Assembly (NCBI GenBank): GCA_014381925.1
Contig: JACNKR010000039.1
Location: 1 to 43,423 of the forward strand
DNA length: 43,423 bases
From: Fidelibacterota bacterium
GTDB lineage: Bacteria > Fidelibacterota > Marinisomatia > SCGC-AAA003-L08 > GCA-2689995
Direction of reading: 5' to 3'
Within the stretch, counting starts at the first letter, position 1, and the number at the start of each line of letters is the position of its first letter. Of the stretch, positions 8,947-16,983 are shown in pieces. A program made the position numbers and the translations under genes. The notes below the pieces were generated by a model. That model did no database searches. It saw nothing but the letters and a program-made list of their open reading frames with translations, and had not been told where the DNA came from.

Positions 8947-9578
8947 TATTTTGATTTTACTCCATTAAAAAAAACATCAAAAATTTGCTCAGACTTATCA
9001 CTATTAAAATCAATAAACCCAACATTAACCAAAAATACATAATGATGAATTATACCTAAAAATATTTCTGCATAAGATTGAGCACTTCCATTTTTTAATT
9101 CATGTGAATCAATACCGTTTTGAAAAATATTTACAAAATACTGTGACATTTTTTTATGCATTTGTTGCATTCGAGTTAAAAATTCATCAGATGCTTGACA
9201 AGCCATTACTCGTTTTTCATTGACTAGCATTTGAAAAAAGGCACGATGCTTACTAAATAAATTATCATTATGAAAATATGATATCATTATTTCTAGAACC
9301 GATTTTATTTTATCAACGACTTTAATGTTACCTTCTTCAACTTTTTTCATCTCTTCTATTAGTTTAATAATTCCCTCTTCAAGAGTTGTTAAAAAAAGAT
9401 CTTCTTTATTTTCAAAGTAATTATATAAACTACCTTTGCTGAATTCTGCTAGTTGTGCAACCTCATCAAGCGTTGTTTTTTCATATCCTTTTTCTGCAAA
9501 AATTTGAGCAGATGCTCTAATTATGAGATCTTTGTGAAGCTTTTGTTCTGTTTCTTTTCGTGTTAATTTTATATTCAT
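8946..9578 (-). CDS. TetR-family repressor of the efflux operon
   Basis: 210 residues. The N-terminal TetR DNA-binding domain is clear at about residues 18-65: ASAQIFAEKGYEKTTLDEVA, then the recognition helix region FSKGSLYNYFENKEDLF. The C-terminal all-helical part (about 70-205) would bind an effector and dimerise and is not family specific. It is the first gene of the operon that continues into tolC, the adaptor and the pump, an arrangement typical of a local repressor released by pump substrates. A 16-bp inverted repeat lies 21 bases upstream of its start and is the best operator candidate. Confidence 0.9.
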   Translation of the reverse strand: MNIKLTRKETEQKLHKDLIIRASAQIFAEKGYEKTTLDEVAQLAEFSKGSLYNYFENKEDLFLTTLEEGIIKLIEEMKKVEEGNIKVVDKIKSVLEIMISYFHNDNLFSKHRAFFQMLVNEKRVMACQASDEFLTRMQQMHKKMSQYFVNIFQNGIDSHELKNGSAQSYAEIFLGIIHHYVFLVNVGFIDFNSDKSEQIFDVFFNGVKSK

Positions 9579-9598
9579 ATTGAATCGTCAGTTTTTTT

Positions 9599-9614
9599 AT
9601 GACTGCAGAGTCAT
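9599..9614. promoter_or_regulatory. Candidate TetR operator (inverted repeat)
   Basis: ATGACT-GCAG-AGTCAT is an inverted repeat with perfect 6-base arms and a 4-base centre, located between the divergent tetR efflux operon and the fatty acid kinase gene. Position and size fit a TetR-dimer site. A second partial inverted pair, CGTCAGT near 9587 and ACTGACG near 9690, flanks the region. Assignment to this regulator is inference. Confidence 0.5.
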
Positions 9615-9636
9615 TAATTTAACGGAGTAGTTTGAA

Positions 9637-9667
9637 TTGATACAATAAATAAATTGTTCATTATACT
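9637..9667 (+). promoter_or_regulatory. Possible sigma70-like promoter for the fatty acid kinase-plsY operon
   Basis: TTGATA at 9637-9642 and TATACT at 9662-9667 are separated by 19 bases, a loose match to a housekeeping promoter. Transcription would begin around 9675, only about 12 bases before the first plausible start codon. AT-rich DNA gives such matches by chance, so this is tentative. Confidence 0.25.
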
Positions 9668-9686
9668 ATAAAAACCTTATTCTTTA

Positions 9687-11516
9687 ATTACTGACGAATT
9701 AAAAAAACTTATCACAAAAAATAAAATTAACTATATAGATGGCATTCGGTTACACCGAGCTATTACTGCTGGAATTCAAAATGTAATCTCAAGACAAGAT
9801 TATTTGAATAAAATAAATGTTTTTCCTGTTCCCGACGGCGATACTGGAACAAATATGGCATTTACATTAACTTCAATTTTAGATGGTACTGTCAATCATG
9901 TTCATTCTCGTGTAGATGATATGCTTGAGAAAGTAGCCGATTCTGCAATTGATGGTGCAAGAGGAAACTCGGGTGCAATATTAGCACAATTTTTTCAAGG
10001 GTTTGCTGATGGGTCAAATAATGTAGATAAACATACACCACATACATTTAGTGTTGCGATGAAGGCAGGAGCAGATTATGCCAGAGAAGCACTTGCGGAA
10101 CCTATTGAAGGTACAATATTAACTGTATTAACAGATTTTGCAAACTCATTAAATGAACTTATCAAAAATGGAGCGACTGATTTTCTTTTCTTATTAGAAG
10201 AAGGATTAAAATCAGCAGAAGAATCACTCCAAAACACTCCCAATTTACTGCCTGTATTAAAAAAAGCCGGTGTTGTAGATTCTGGAGCCCAAGGCTTTGT
10301 AGATTTATTAAATGGAATTTATTCTTTTATTAAAACAGGTTCCATTCGTGATTTAAAAGTTAAAATATTTAAACCTTCAGAAACAAACCAAAGTGAACAT
10401 GAAGTTTTAACAGATGAATTAAAATTTTTCTTTTGTACGGAATGTTTAATAAAAGGTGAAGAAATTAATCGTAAAAGATTACGAGAAAAATTAATGAACC
10501 TAGGAGATAGTTTAGTATTAGCAGGTTCTAAATCAAGAGCTAAAATACATATTCATACCAATAACCCCGCAGATATTTTTAAAATATGTAGAGAATATGG
10601 GATAGTTTCAGATCAAAAAACAGATGATATGAGGCAACAACAAATTTCTGCAAGCGGGCATCTTTCTCAAAATATTGCAATTGTAACTGATTCAGGAGCA
10701 GATCTTCCACCTGAAGCTGATGAATTAAATATTCATGTTGTACCTGTAAGATATCATTTTGGAAATGTTGGCTATATTGATAAAGTTTCTCAAACACCAT
10801 CAGAGTTTTATAAAGAACTAAAAACTAATCCTGAACATCCAAAAACTTCCCAACCTACACCGGGTGATTTCAGAAGACAATATCAGTTTTTATCGACTCA
10901 TTACAAATCTGTTGTGTCAATTCACTTATCAAAAAAATTAAGTGGTACATTTCAATCTGCTAATATAGCAACTAAACGAGTACCAGAATCAAGTACTACA
11001 TTAATTGATTCCATGACAGTTTCTGCCGCACAAGGTTTAATTGTAATGTATGCAGGAGAATTAGCAAAGAATGGAATTGCTCATGATAAAATTATTCAAA
11101 AAATAAATGATATAATTCCTAAAACTACAATTTATGTTGCTATTTATGATTTAATTTACCCTGTCCGAGGAGGAAGATTAAAAAAATCTGTAAAAATGAT
11201 TGCGGATATATTAAGAATTAGACCTGTATTAACTGCAAAAGATGGCTTAATTGATAAAGCGGGAGTCTTATTAGGTACAAAAAACTTAGAACGAAAATTT
11301 GCAATGTTTATTCGAAAAAAATTAGATAAAAATAAAGAATATCGAGTCCAAATTGGACATTGTAATAATTTTGACGGTGCGAACTTATTAAAAATGAGTT
11401 TGGTTGATTTTGCAAATATAAAGCAAATATTTGTTGTTGAAATGGGTTGTGCTTTGGGAGTTCATGCAGGCCCAGGCTCACTTTCTTTAGGGGTTCAGGA
11501 AATTCCAATTGATTAG
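9687..11516 (+). CDS. Fatty acid kinase fusion: DhaL kinase domain plus DegV (FakB-like) domain
   Basis: About 600 residues. The order is DhaL/FakA-like kinase domain (NVFPVPDGDTGTNM metal/ATP motif, GARGNSGAILAQ, VVDSGAQGFVD), then the FakA middle domain (CTECLIKG and KIHIHTN, matching the Cys/His metal site of that domain), then a complete DegV domain (IVTDSGADL, KTSQPTPGDF, SIHLSKKLSGTFQSA, YPVRGGRL). DegV proteins of the FakB type hold a fatty acid while FakA phosphorylates it to acyl-phosphate; here both are one chain and the FakA C-terminal domain is absent. The next gene, plsY, uses acyl-phosphate. The first TTG (9804) cuts off conserved sequence: YIDGIRLHRAITAGIQNVI is encoded upstream in the same open frame, which has no ATG, GTG or TTG. 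ATT at 9687, ATC at 9711 or ATT at 9726 are the possible starts. Confidence 0.85.
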   Translation: MTDELKKLITKNKINYIDGIRLHRAITAGIQNVISRQDYLNKINVFPVPDGDTGTNMAFTLTSILDGTVNHVHSRVDDMLEKVADSAIDGARGNSGAILAQFFQGFADGSNNVDKHTPHTFSVAMKAGADYAREALAEPIEGTILTVLTDFANSLNELIKNGATDFLFLLEEGLKSAEESLQNTPNLLPVLKKAGVVDSGAQGFVDLLNGIYSFIKTGSIRDLKVKIFKPSETNQSEHEVLTDELKFFFCTECLIKGEEINRKRLREKLMNLGDSLVLAGSKSRAKIHIHTNNPADIFKICREYGIVSDQKTDDMRQQQISASGHLSQNIAIVTDSGADLPPEADELNIHVVPVRYHFGNVGYIDKVSQTPSEFYKELKTNPEHPKTSQPTPGDFRRQYQFLSTHYKSVVSIHLSKKLSGTFQSANIATKRVPESSTTLIDSMTVSAAQGLIVMYAGELAKNGIAHDKIIQKINDIIPKTTIYVAIYDLIYPVRGGRLKKSVKMIADILRIRPVLTAKDGLIDKAGVLLGTKNLERKFAMFIRKKLDKNKEYRVQIGHCNNFDGANLLKMSLVDFANIKQIFVVEMGCALGVHAGPGSLSLGVQEIPID

Positions 11517-12159
11517 TTTAAGTATTAAAATTTTAATAAGCTATTTAATTGGTTCACTATCCGGAAGTTTAATTTTAGGGAAATTACGAGGCGTTGATAT
11601 TCGTAAAATGGGTAGTGGGAATGCTGGAGGTACAAATGCATTTAGAACTCAAGGAATTTTATTTGCAATTGGAGTGGTGTTAATAGATGTTTTAAAAGGA
11701 TTTATTTCTGCAAAATATATTTCAACTTTAAATTTTGAAGGATTTGGATTTAACATAAATTCTGATTTTAATGAATTGAATATTTTACTTTGTGGACTAT
11801 CGGCTGTTGTTGGACATGTATATCCTATATATCATGGATTTAAAGGTGGAAAAGGTGCGGGTGCAGGAATAGGAATGATTCTTGCATTAAATTTCCCTTC
11901 ACTTGGAATTGCAATTTCATTATGGATTATATGTTTAATTTTGACTGGATTTGTTGGTTTAGGAACCATGATTGCAGCAAGTTCAATTCCAATTTTTTTA
12001 TTTATAACCGAAAATCATAAATTGGAGTATTTTCCAATTTTTTCAATTTTCTTAGCGATATTTATTATTTTTACTCATCGGAGTAATATTGTAAGAATGA
12101 TAAAAGGAGAGGAAAATCAATTTAAAAAAGCAATGTTATTAAAACAGTTATTTAATTAA
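11509..12159 (+). CDS. plsY: Acyl-phosphate:glycerol-3-phosphate acyltransferase PlsY
   Basis: A 216-residue integral inner-membrane enzyme that transfers an acyl group from acyl-phosphate to glycerol-3-phosphate, the first acylation of phospholipid synthesis. Family motifs are present: YLIGSLSGSLILGKL, GSGNAGGTNAFR (phosphate-binding loop) and GHVYPIYHGFKGGKGAG, set among several hydrophobic helices. The start is a TTG lying inside the end of the fatty acid kinase fusion gene (8-base overlap), so the two are translationally coupled. The coupling makes sense because the upstream product makes the acyl-phosphate substrate. The 3' end overlaps the Omp85-like gene on the other strand by four bases. 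Confidence 0.95.
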   Translation: MISLSIKILISYLIGSLSGSLILGKLRGVDIRKMGSGNAGGTNAFRTQGILFAIGVVLIDVLKGFISAKYISTLNFEGFGFNINSDFNELNILLCGLSAVVGHVYPIYHGFKGGKGAGAGIGMILALNFPSLGIAISLWIICLILTGFVGLGTMIAASSIPIFLFITENHKLEYFPIFSIFLAIFIIFTHRSNIVRMIKGEENQFKKAMLLKQLFN

Positions 12160-13424
12160 TTATCTTGTCCATCAGAAATATGAATTTGCGGACTATTAGA
12201 ATACGGATTAAATCCAAAGTCTAATCCAATTGTACCAACTCCTGATACGAAAAGCCTAAAACCAACTCCATAACCAATAATTGGTTTATTTATTTTTAAT
12301 TCATTTTTTTCCTGTCCACCAAGTCCAATATCAAAGAACCAAATTTGGTCTAATCCTATTTCCATATTATTAATTGTTTGTTTTTCTATTAAAGTATATT
12401 GAATTTCTATAGAATTTGAAATTATTTGAGATGCTCGAATTCTATTTATTACTTTCTCAGGGTTTTTAGTTGGGTATGGATTGTATCCTCTAATAAAATC
12501 TTCTCCACCTAAACTTTCAATATTAAAATAGGGAATATGGTTTTCATTTTGAAATAACAATTTTAATTTATTAATTAAAGTTATATCTCTATAATTTGAT
12601 AATTTTGTATATTTTTGAATTCCACATTCAATACTTGAGTACGATTCCGTTTTATTTAGTCCTAAAAAATATTCTAAGGAAATATTAAATAAAATTCCAT
12701 CCGTTGGGTCATTATAAATATTTCGTGTGTCAAAACTATAAATTGAAGCAATTCCAAAATTTTGATAATAATTAAATTCAGATGCAAAATTAATTTCACC
12801 TAAATCAGTATTTAGATATTTTTCTGTTAAACTTATATCAAAATTAAACTTATTATTATTCCCAATATTAAATCCAGAACCAAATTCAAATCCATTTATT
12901 TTAAATTGATATGATTCTTCAATATTATGATGATAATAAAATGAATTACTTAAAAATTTATATAATCTAATATCCAATGAAATATGATCTCCAGCAATCC
13001 AGGGGTCATGAAACCGTAAAAAGTAAATATTTTGATTTCCAAACATTCCTCCTAATTCTAAATCTCTATTTTTCCCATGTAAATTTAGTATTTTTAATGC
13101 TAAACCATAAGAAGTTCCATCTTTACCTTTTGATTCATCAAAATCTAATAAAGGTAAGGGGTAATATCTTGGAACTTCAATTACATTGATTTGATAATCA
13201 TTTTCATATTGTTTAATTTCGACAAAAGAAAAAATACCCAAATTATATAATCGGTTTTGGTCTTCAATGCGTAGTGAGTCTGAAAATTTATGGGGGATAG
13301 GATGTTGTATTTCTCGCAAAATTATATGTTCTTTTGTCGCATCATTACCATTAATTTGAATTTTATTAATAGAAACAGGGAAAAGGGAGGAAAATAATAA
13401 AATAATTAAAATATTAGTTTTCAT
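12156..13424 (-). CDS. Omp85-superfamily outer membrane protein (BamA/surface antigen-like)
   Basis: 422 residues with a cleavable signal peptide (MKTNILIILLFSSLFPVS). Residues about 18-85 look like a single POTRA domain (INKIQINGNDATKEHIILREI and RLYNLGIFSFVEIKQYE). The rest is a predicted beta barrel. GGEDFIRGYNP near residue 310 is the loop-6 RGY/F motif that marks Omp85 proteins. It is much shorter than BamA (about 800 residues, five POTRA), so it is probably not the main assembly factor; its substrate or partner is unknown. It stands alone downstream of a strong terminator and converges with plsY. Confidence 0.8.
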   Translation of the reverse strand: MKTNILIILLFSSLFPVSINKIQINGNDATKEHIILREIQHPIPHKFSDSLRIEDQNRLYNLGIFSFVEIKQYENDYQINVIEVPRYYPLPLLDFDESKGKDGTSYGLALKILNLHGKNRDLELGGMFGNQNIYFLRFHDPWIAGDHISLDIRLYKFLSNSFYYHHNIEESYQFKINGFEFGSGFNIGNNNKFNFDISLTEKYLNTDLGEINFASEFNYYQNFGIASIYSFDTRNIYNDPTDGILFNISLEYFLGLNKTESYSSIECGIQKYTKLSNYRDITLINKLKLLFQNENHIPYFNIESLGGEDFIRGYNPYPTKNPEKVINRIRASQIISNSIEIQYTLIEKQTINNMEIGLDQIWFFDIGLGGQEKNELKINKPIIGYGVGFRLFVSGVGTIGLDFGFNPYSNSPQIHISDGQDN

Positions 13425-13435
13425 AATCTAATAAA

Positions 13436-13466
13436 GTAAAAAGCCCTTAAAATAAGGGCTTTTTAC
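13436..13466 (-). terminator. Strong intrinsic terminator of the 73-residue repeat protein gene
   Basis: A 14-bp perfect inverted repeat (GTAAAAAGCCCTTA and TAAGGGCTTTTTAC) with a 3-base loop. Read on the minus strand it follows the small gene's stop by about 23 bases and ends in TTTTT. It separates that gene from the Omp85-like gene and could act in either direction. Confidence 0.9.
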
Positions 13467-13489
13467 TATGATATAGGTTTTTAGAATTA

Positions 13490-13711
13490 TTACCTGCGCG
13501 CAATTGGAGATTTTGAAATATCTCCATCTTTATCAATATAATATAGAAACCCCTTTTCACGAGTAACGCTTGTATTTTTAACAACTTCAGCATTCCCTCC
13601 TTTATCACTTCCTCGTGCCATTTTAGATCTAGCAATATCGCCATTTTTATCTAAATAGTAAAGGTATCCTTTTTCTTTTTCTATACCTACTTTCTTTACT
13701 TTATCCGCCAT
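13490..13711 (-). CDS. Tandem-repeat small protein of unknown function
   Basis: 73 residues without signal peptide or membrane helix. It is two copies of one unit: KEKGYLYYLDKNGDIARSKMARG (about residues 12-34) and REKGFLYYIDKDGDISKSPIARR (about 51-73), joined by a Lys/Gly/Asn linker. Each unit has an aromatic strand (GYLYY), a D-K-x-G-D turn and a basic end, so two similar beta-hairpins with a positively charged face are likely. DKNGD resembles a calcium loop but lacks the rest of an EF-hand. I recall similar short proteins as conserved hypotheticals, function unknown; the net positive charge would allow nucleic-acid or ribosome contact. The gene has its own terminator, a near-perfect ribosome binding site and a plausible promoter, suggesting a monocistronic, well-translated unit. 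Confidence 0.85.
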   Translation of the reverse strand: MADKVKKVGIEKEKGYLYYLDKNGDIARSKMARGSDKGGNAEVVKNTSVTREKGFLYYIDKDGDISKSPIARR

Positions 13712-13714
13712 TTT

Positions 13715-13722
13715 ACCTCCTC
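13715..13722 (-). promoter_or_regulatory. Strong ribosome binding site
   Basis: On the minus strand the sequence reads GAGGAGGT followed by AAA and the ATG of the 73-residue protein, a nearly full anti-Shine-Dalgarno match. Most genes in this window have weak or no such site, so this gene is probably translated unusually well. Confidence 0.8.
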
Positions 13723-13785
13723 TGTTATCTTTAACTAAAATAAGTGCAAAGTTTTCTTACCCTATAAGTCTAAGGTTTTAGTATG

Positions 13786-13793
13786 CAAATATA
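13786..13793 (-). promoter_or_regulatory. Possible Bacteroidota-type -7 promoter element
   Basis: The minus strand reads TATATTTG, an exact TAnnTTTG match to the -7 element of Bacteroidota housekeeping promoters, about 75 bases before the 73-residue protein start. A clear -33 TTG partner at the usual distance was not seen, so the call is tentative. Confidence 0.3.
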
Positions 13794-13829
13794 CAATGAT
13801 TATTTTTATTTATTTATCATAACTTAAAA

Positions 13830-16715
13830 TTAGTCAAATTTAATATTTTTCATATTAATCCTCGGTTTTTCTCCAATTTCATTTTCATAATCAATACTAA
13901 ATTTATTTAAATAAGATTTGGCTTGTGCTCCATGGCCTAATTTTACCATCGATTTAATTTTTGTTTCGTTTGGAAAAATATCTAAATTATCCCATAAAAT
14001 TTGCTGATTACAATATTTGATAACCACTTCATCGTCCTGTCTATGAATATGAAATTGAATAACTTCTGTAGAGATTTTTACTGCTTCGGAATGAAGAGCT
14101 TCATAAAATTTATCAAAAATTATATTTGAAAAATCTTTACTCAACCCTTTTCCATATATTTTTAATGCATTTTGATAATGATATACCTTTTGATCTAAAT
14201 TATTTAATTTTCCCTGTTCTATACCTTTTTCGATTTCACTATAATAATTTACTAAATCTACATATAAATCATTATCATCCCAACATAAAGTACATTTCCC
14301 ATCCTTTGTTAATAATATTTTTTGATCACCTTCACCAATTAATTTTCTAATTCTACTAAAAACAACATACCTTCTATTTAATACTTGGTCTGTAGGTATA
14401 TTTGGCCAAAAATAAGTATCAAAGCTTTCTCGAGAAACACCACTTTTAAATTTATACCCATTTATTATTAGATAAAATAACATTTCCATTTGAGTATGAG
14501 ATTTAATGGAAGTTATACCATTTGCAGATTTTTTAAATGCTCTAAATTCATTAAATACATTTATATATGTTTTTGAAATAAATGGATTTACTTTACTATG
14601 CATAAAATATTTTTTATAAATGATAAATAATATGAAGCTGATAAATAATATAATAATCAAAAAATATAATACTTTATATTGAGTTGTCAAATACCAGGGA
14701 GGTGGAATTTTGAAGTTTAATTCTGTAATAGTTTCAGTATTAAAAATGTTAGCAAAGGTTGGATGAATTTTAAATTTATAATTTTTATAATCTAATCTAG
14801 AAAAAAATGAATGGTTATTATTAGAAAATTGAAGTAGCGAATTTTCATTTTCTAAATTAGAATAAAATCCATGAAAACCTAAATTTCTATATTCAGGAGT
14901 AAAATATTTTATTATTATCGGTTCATTAAATGGAATTTTTTCTTCATCATAAAATTTACCATCTTGTAATGAAATTGGATATATATAAGTCGAAACATTT
15001 GAAATATCTGTTTTATAATATTGTGTCCTAAATAGGTTTGTGCCATTAAAGGAATAAAAATAATTATCTCCCCAATAAATATTTTTTGTTATTAAGTTTT
15101 GATTAAATTGATATAATTCATGTTGATTATCTTTTATTCTTATTAAGTGATTGTAACAATTTAACCACAATGAATTATTATTTGATTTTATTGATTGAAT
15201 AGGGAAGTTAATTAATGGTTTTATATAATTGTGTTCAAATTGTTTATTTAATAAATTAAAACTATATATTTTATTTTCTCCAACTAAAATTAAATTATTA
15301 TCAAAAATTTCAATTCCTTTTATAAAATCACTCGGTAGTACATAATTTTGAATCGAATTTATATAATTCACTACAGTTAATGAATCATTGTTAATCAAAA
15401 AAATATTATCTTTATATGCTGTCATTAATTTATTTTGAGTAGAAAAACGAGAAATATTATTCCATTTATTTTCATTATAAATAAATAATCCTGAATCGGA
15501 CTTTGCAATTATTCGGTCATTAATTTTTGACTGAATAATATTATCTATAATTCCTTTTGGCCTTTCAATATTTTTAAGTTCATTCGTGCTTTTATTTATT
15601 GAATACATTTTATTTTTAGGAGATAATAAAAATTCTATTTCATCATTAATTGAAAAATTTTGATTAAAAAAGGGATATTGTGATTTTGAAATTTCCTTGT
15701 TATTTATTTGATAAACTTCATTAATATTGTTATTTACAGAAAAAATAAACGTATTATTTAATGTAAATCCTGCAACTATATTATTAAAATTTGGTATAAA
15801 TTGACTGGGATGAATCTTTATTGTTTCAGGATTGCTAATTAAAGAAATTGTATTAAGTTTGCCAAGCCAAATAGATTTCGTATTATCCATAAATATGCTT
15901 GAGTAAACATTGTTACCAATATTTTGATTAAAATTATTAGAAGTTGAATAAATTTTTTGATCTAATAAATAAACAATTTCTGCAGATGGGTGGTAAATGC
16001 CATCATCAAAATTAATATTATTATTTAATAAATTTATTTCACCATTTAAATTTAATTCAATATTTATTTTATTATTTTTACCACTTAAAATAAAACCAGT
16101 CTCTGTTTGAATAACCGCATGACAATTGTATCCATCAAATTTTAAATTGAAGTTATTTTCAATAATTGTTTGAGAATTAATTTTCCAGATACTCTTAGCA
16201 CAAAAAATCCAAATTTGACCAGTTCTATCTGAATACATTTCTTTTATGTCGGTAAGATGTGTAGGTATTGCAAGACAATGAAATTCCTCATCTTTTAAAT
16301 ATTTTAACTCTTTCCCATTTTTTGTTGAGACCCAAATATTATTATTACTTACTGCAATATGGTTTACATTTTTTATGGGATAAAATTTAATTTTAGGTTG
16401 ATTTATTAATCCTATATTTTGATAATTAAATAATCCTTTATCTGTTAATACCCAGCAATTATTTTCGGTGGAACAATCTCCTTCAATTGCAAAAGATATA
16501 TTATATTTTTCAGAATATTTAAGATTTAAAAATTCATGTCCATCAAAAATACTTACTCCAAAATCAGTAACGGTCCAAATCCGACCAATCTCATCTTGAA
16601 ATATAGATTTTACATTTCCACCGATAAATCCATCAATAATTGAAAACTCCCTTTCGATGAATTCTGATTTCAACATAGAAATTAAAAAAAAGAGTATGAA
16701 TTTTATTATTTTCAA
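13830..16715 (-). CDS. Membrane regulator: propeller sensor with SARP-like (winged helix plus BTAD) output
   Basis: 961 residues. A signal-like N-terminus is followed by repeats of the two-component-regulator propeller type (GGNVKSIFQDEIGRIWTVTD and GVSIFDG at about residues 33-60) that continue as a long beta-propeller. A Y_Y_Y-type domain follows, then a single membrane helix (about 675-708). The cytoplasmic C-terminus is not a histidine kinase. It starts with a SARP-like winged helix (MEMLFYLIINGYKFKSGVSR, YFWPN, NRRYVVFSRIRKLIGEGDQ) and continues as a helical BTAD/TPR region (LYVDLVNYYSEIEKGIEQGK, YHYQNALKIYGKG). I infer a one-component sensor: outside ligand (possibly glycan or peptide) to direct DNA binding. 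Targets are unknown. It sits at the end of the minus-strand run, four bases after the 87-residue gene. The BTAD assignment is from pattern, not search. Confidence 0.75.
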   Translation of the reverse strand: MKIIKFILFFLISMLKSEFIEREFSIIDGFIGGNVKSIFQDEIGRIWTVTDFGVSIFDGHEFLNLKYSEKYNISFAIEGDCSTENNCWVLTDKGLFNYQNIGLINQPKIKFYPIKNVNHIAVSNNNIWVSTKNGKELKYLKDEEFHCLAIPTHLTDIKEMYSDRTGQIWIFCAKSIWKINSQTIIENNFNLKFDGYNCHAVIQTETGFILSGKNNKINIELNLNGEINLLNNNINFDDGIYHPSAEIVYLLDQKIYSTSNNFNQNIGNNVYSSIFMDNTKSIWLGKLNTISLISNPETIKIHPSQFIPNFNNIVAGFTLNNTFIFSVNNNINEVYQINNKEISKSQYPFFNQNFSINDEIEFLLSPKNKMYSINKSTNELKNIERPKGIIDNIIQSKINDRIIAKSDSGLFIYNENKWNNISRFSTQNKLMTAYKDNIFLINNDSLTVVNYINSIQNYVLPSDFIKGIEIFDNNLILVGENKIYSFNLLNKQFEHNYIKPLINFPIQSIKSNNNSLWLNCYNHLIRIKDNQHELYQFNQNLITKNIYWGDNYFYSFNGTNLFRTQYYKTDISNVSTYIYPISLQDGKFYDEEKIPFNEPIIIKYFTPEYRNLGFHGFYSNLENENSLLQFSNNNHSFFSRLDYKNYKFKIHPTFANIFNTETITELNFKIPPPWYLTTQYKVLYFLIIILFISFILFIIYKKYFMHSKVNPFISKTYINVFNEFRAFKKSANGITSIKSHTQMEMLFYLIINGYKFKSGVSRESFDTYFWPNIPTDQVLNRRYVVFSRIRKLIGEGDQKILLTKDGKCTLCWDDNDLYVDLVNYYSEIEKGIEQGKLNNLDQKVYHYQNALKIYGKGLSKDFSNIIFDKFYEALHSEAVKISTEVIQFHIHRQDDEVVIKYCNQQILWDNLDIFPNETKIKSMVKLGHGAQAKSYLNKFSIDYENEIGEKPRINMKNIKFD

Positions 16716-16719
16716 GGTT

Positions 16720-16983
16720 TTAATTTTTTAAATTATATGTCCAAATCACATCATCAATTCCTGTCGTGATAAGTTGAATTTCAAGTGGAGAATTGTTTAA
16801 TATAGTTAATTCATTAATCAAATTTGGTTTAAAAAAATCAAAAATCAAAATACCCGGCATATTTTCAAATAGAGTTTTTACCTCAATTTTATTAAACTCA
16901 TTTTCAGGCTGAAATTGCTTAACTTCCCATGTTTTATTAATTAACAGTTTTTTTAAATTTGTTTTATTTTCGATTTCGTTCAT
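16720..16983 (-). CDS. Hypothetical small protein
   Basis: 87 residues, unrecognised. It is acidic and Asn-rich with no signal peptide or membrane helix. A segment such as LLINKTWEVKQF then alternating hydrophobic strands (GILIFDFF, EIQLITTG, VIWTYNL) hints at a small beta fold. Support for it being real is its position: the ATG lies 20 bases inside the end of the MBL hydrolase gene, and its stop is four bases before the propeller regulator start, filling the gap exactly. Confidence 0.5.
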   Translation of the reverse strand: MNEIENKTNLKKLLINKTWEVKQFQPENEFNKIEVKTLFENMPGILIFDFFKPNLINELTILNNSPLEIQLITTGIDDVIWTYNLKN

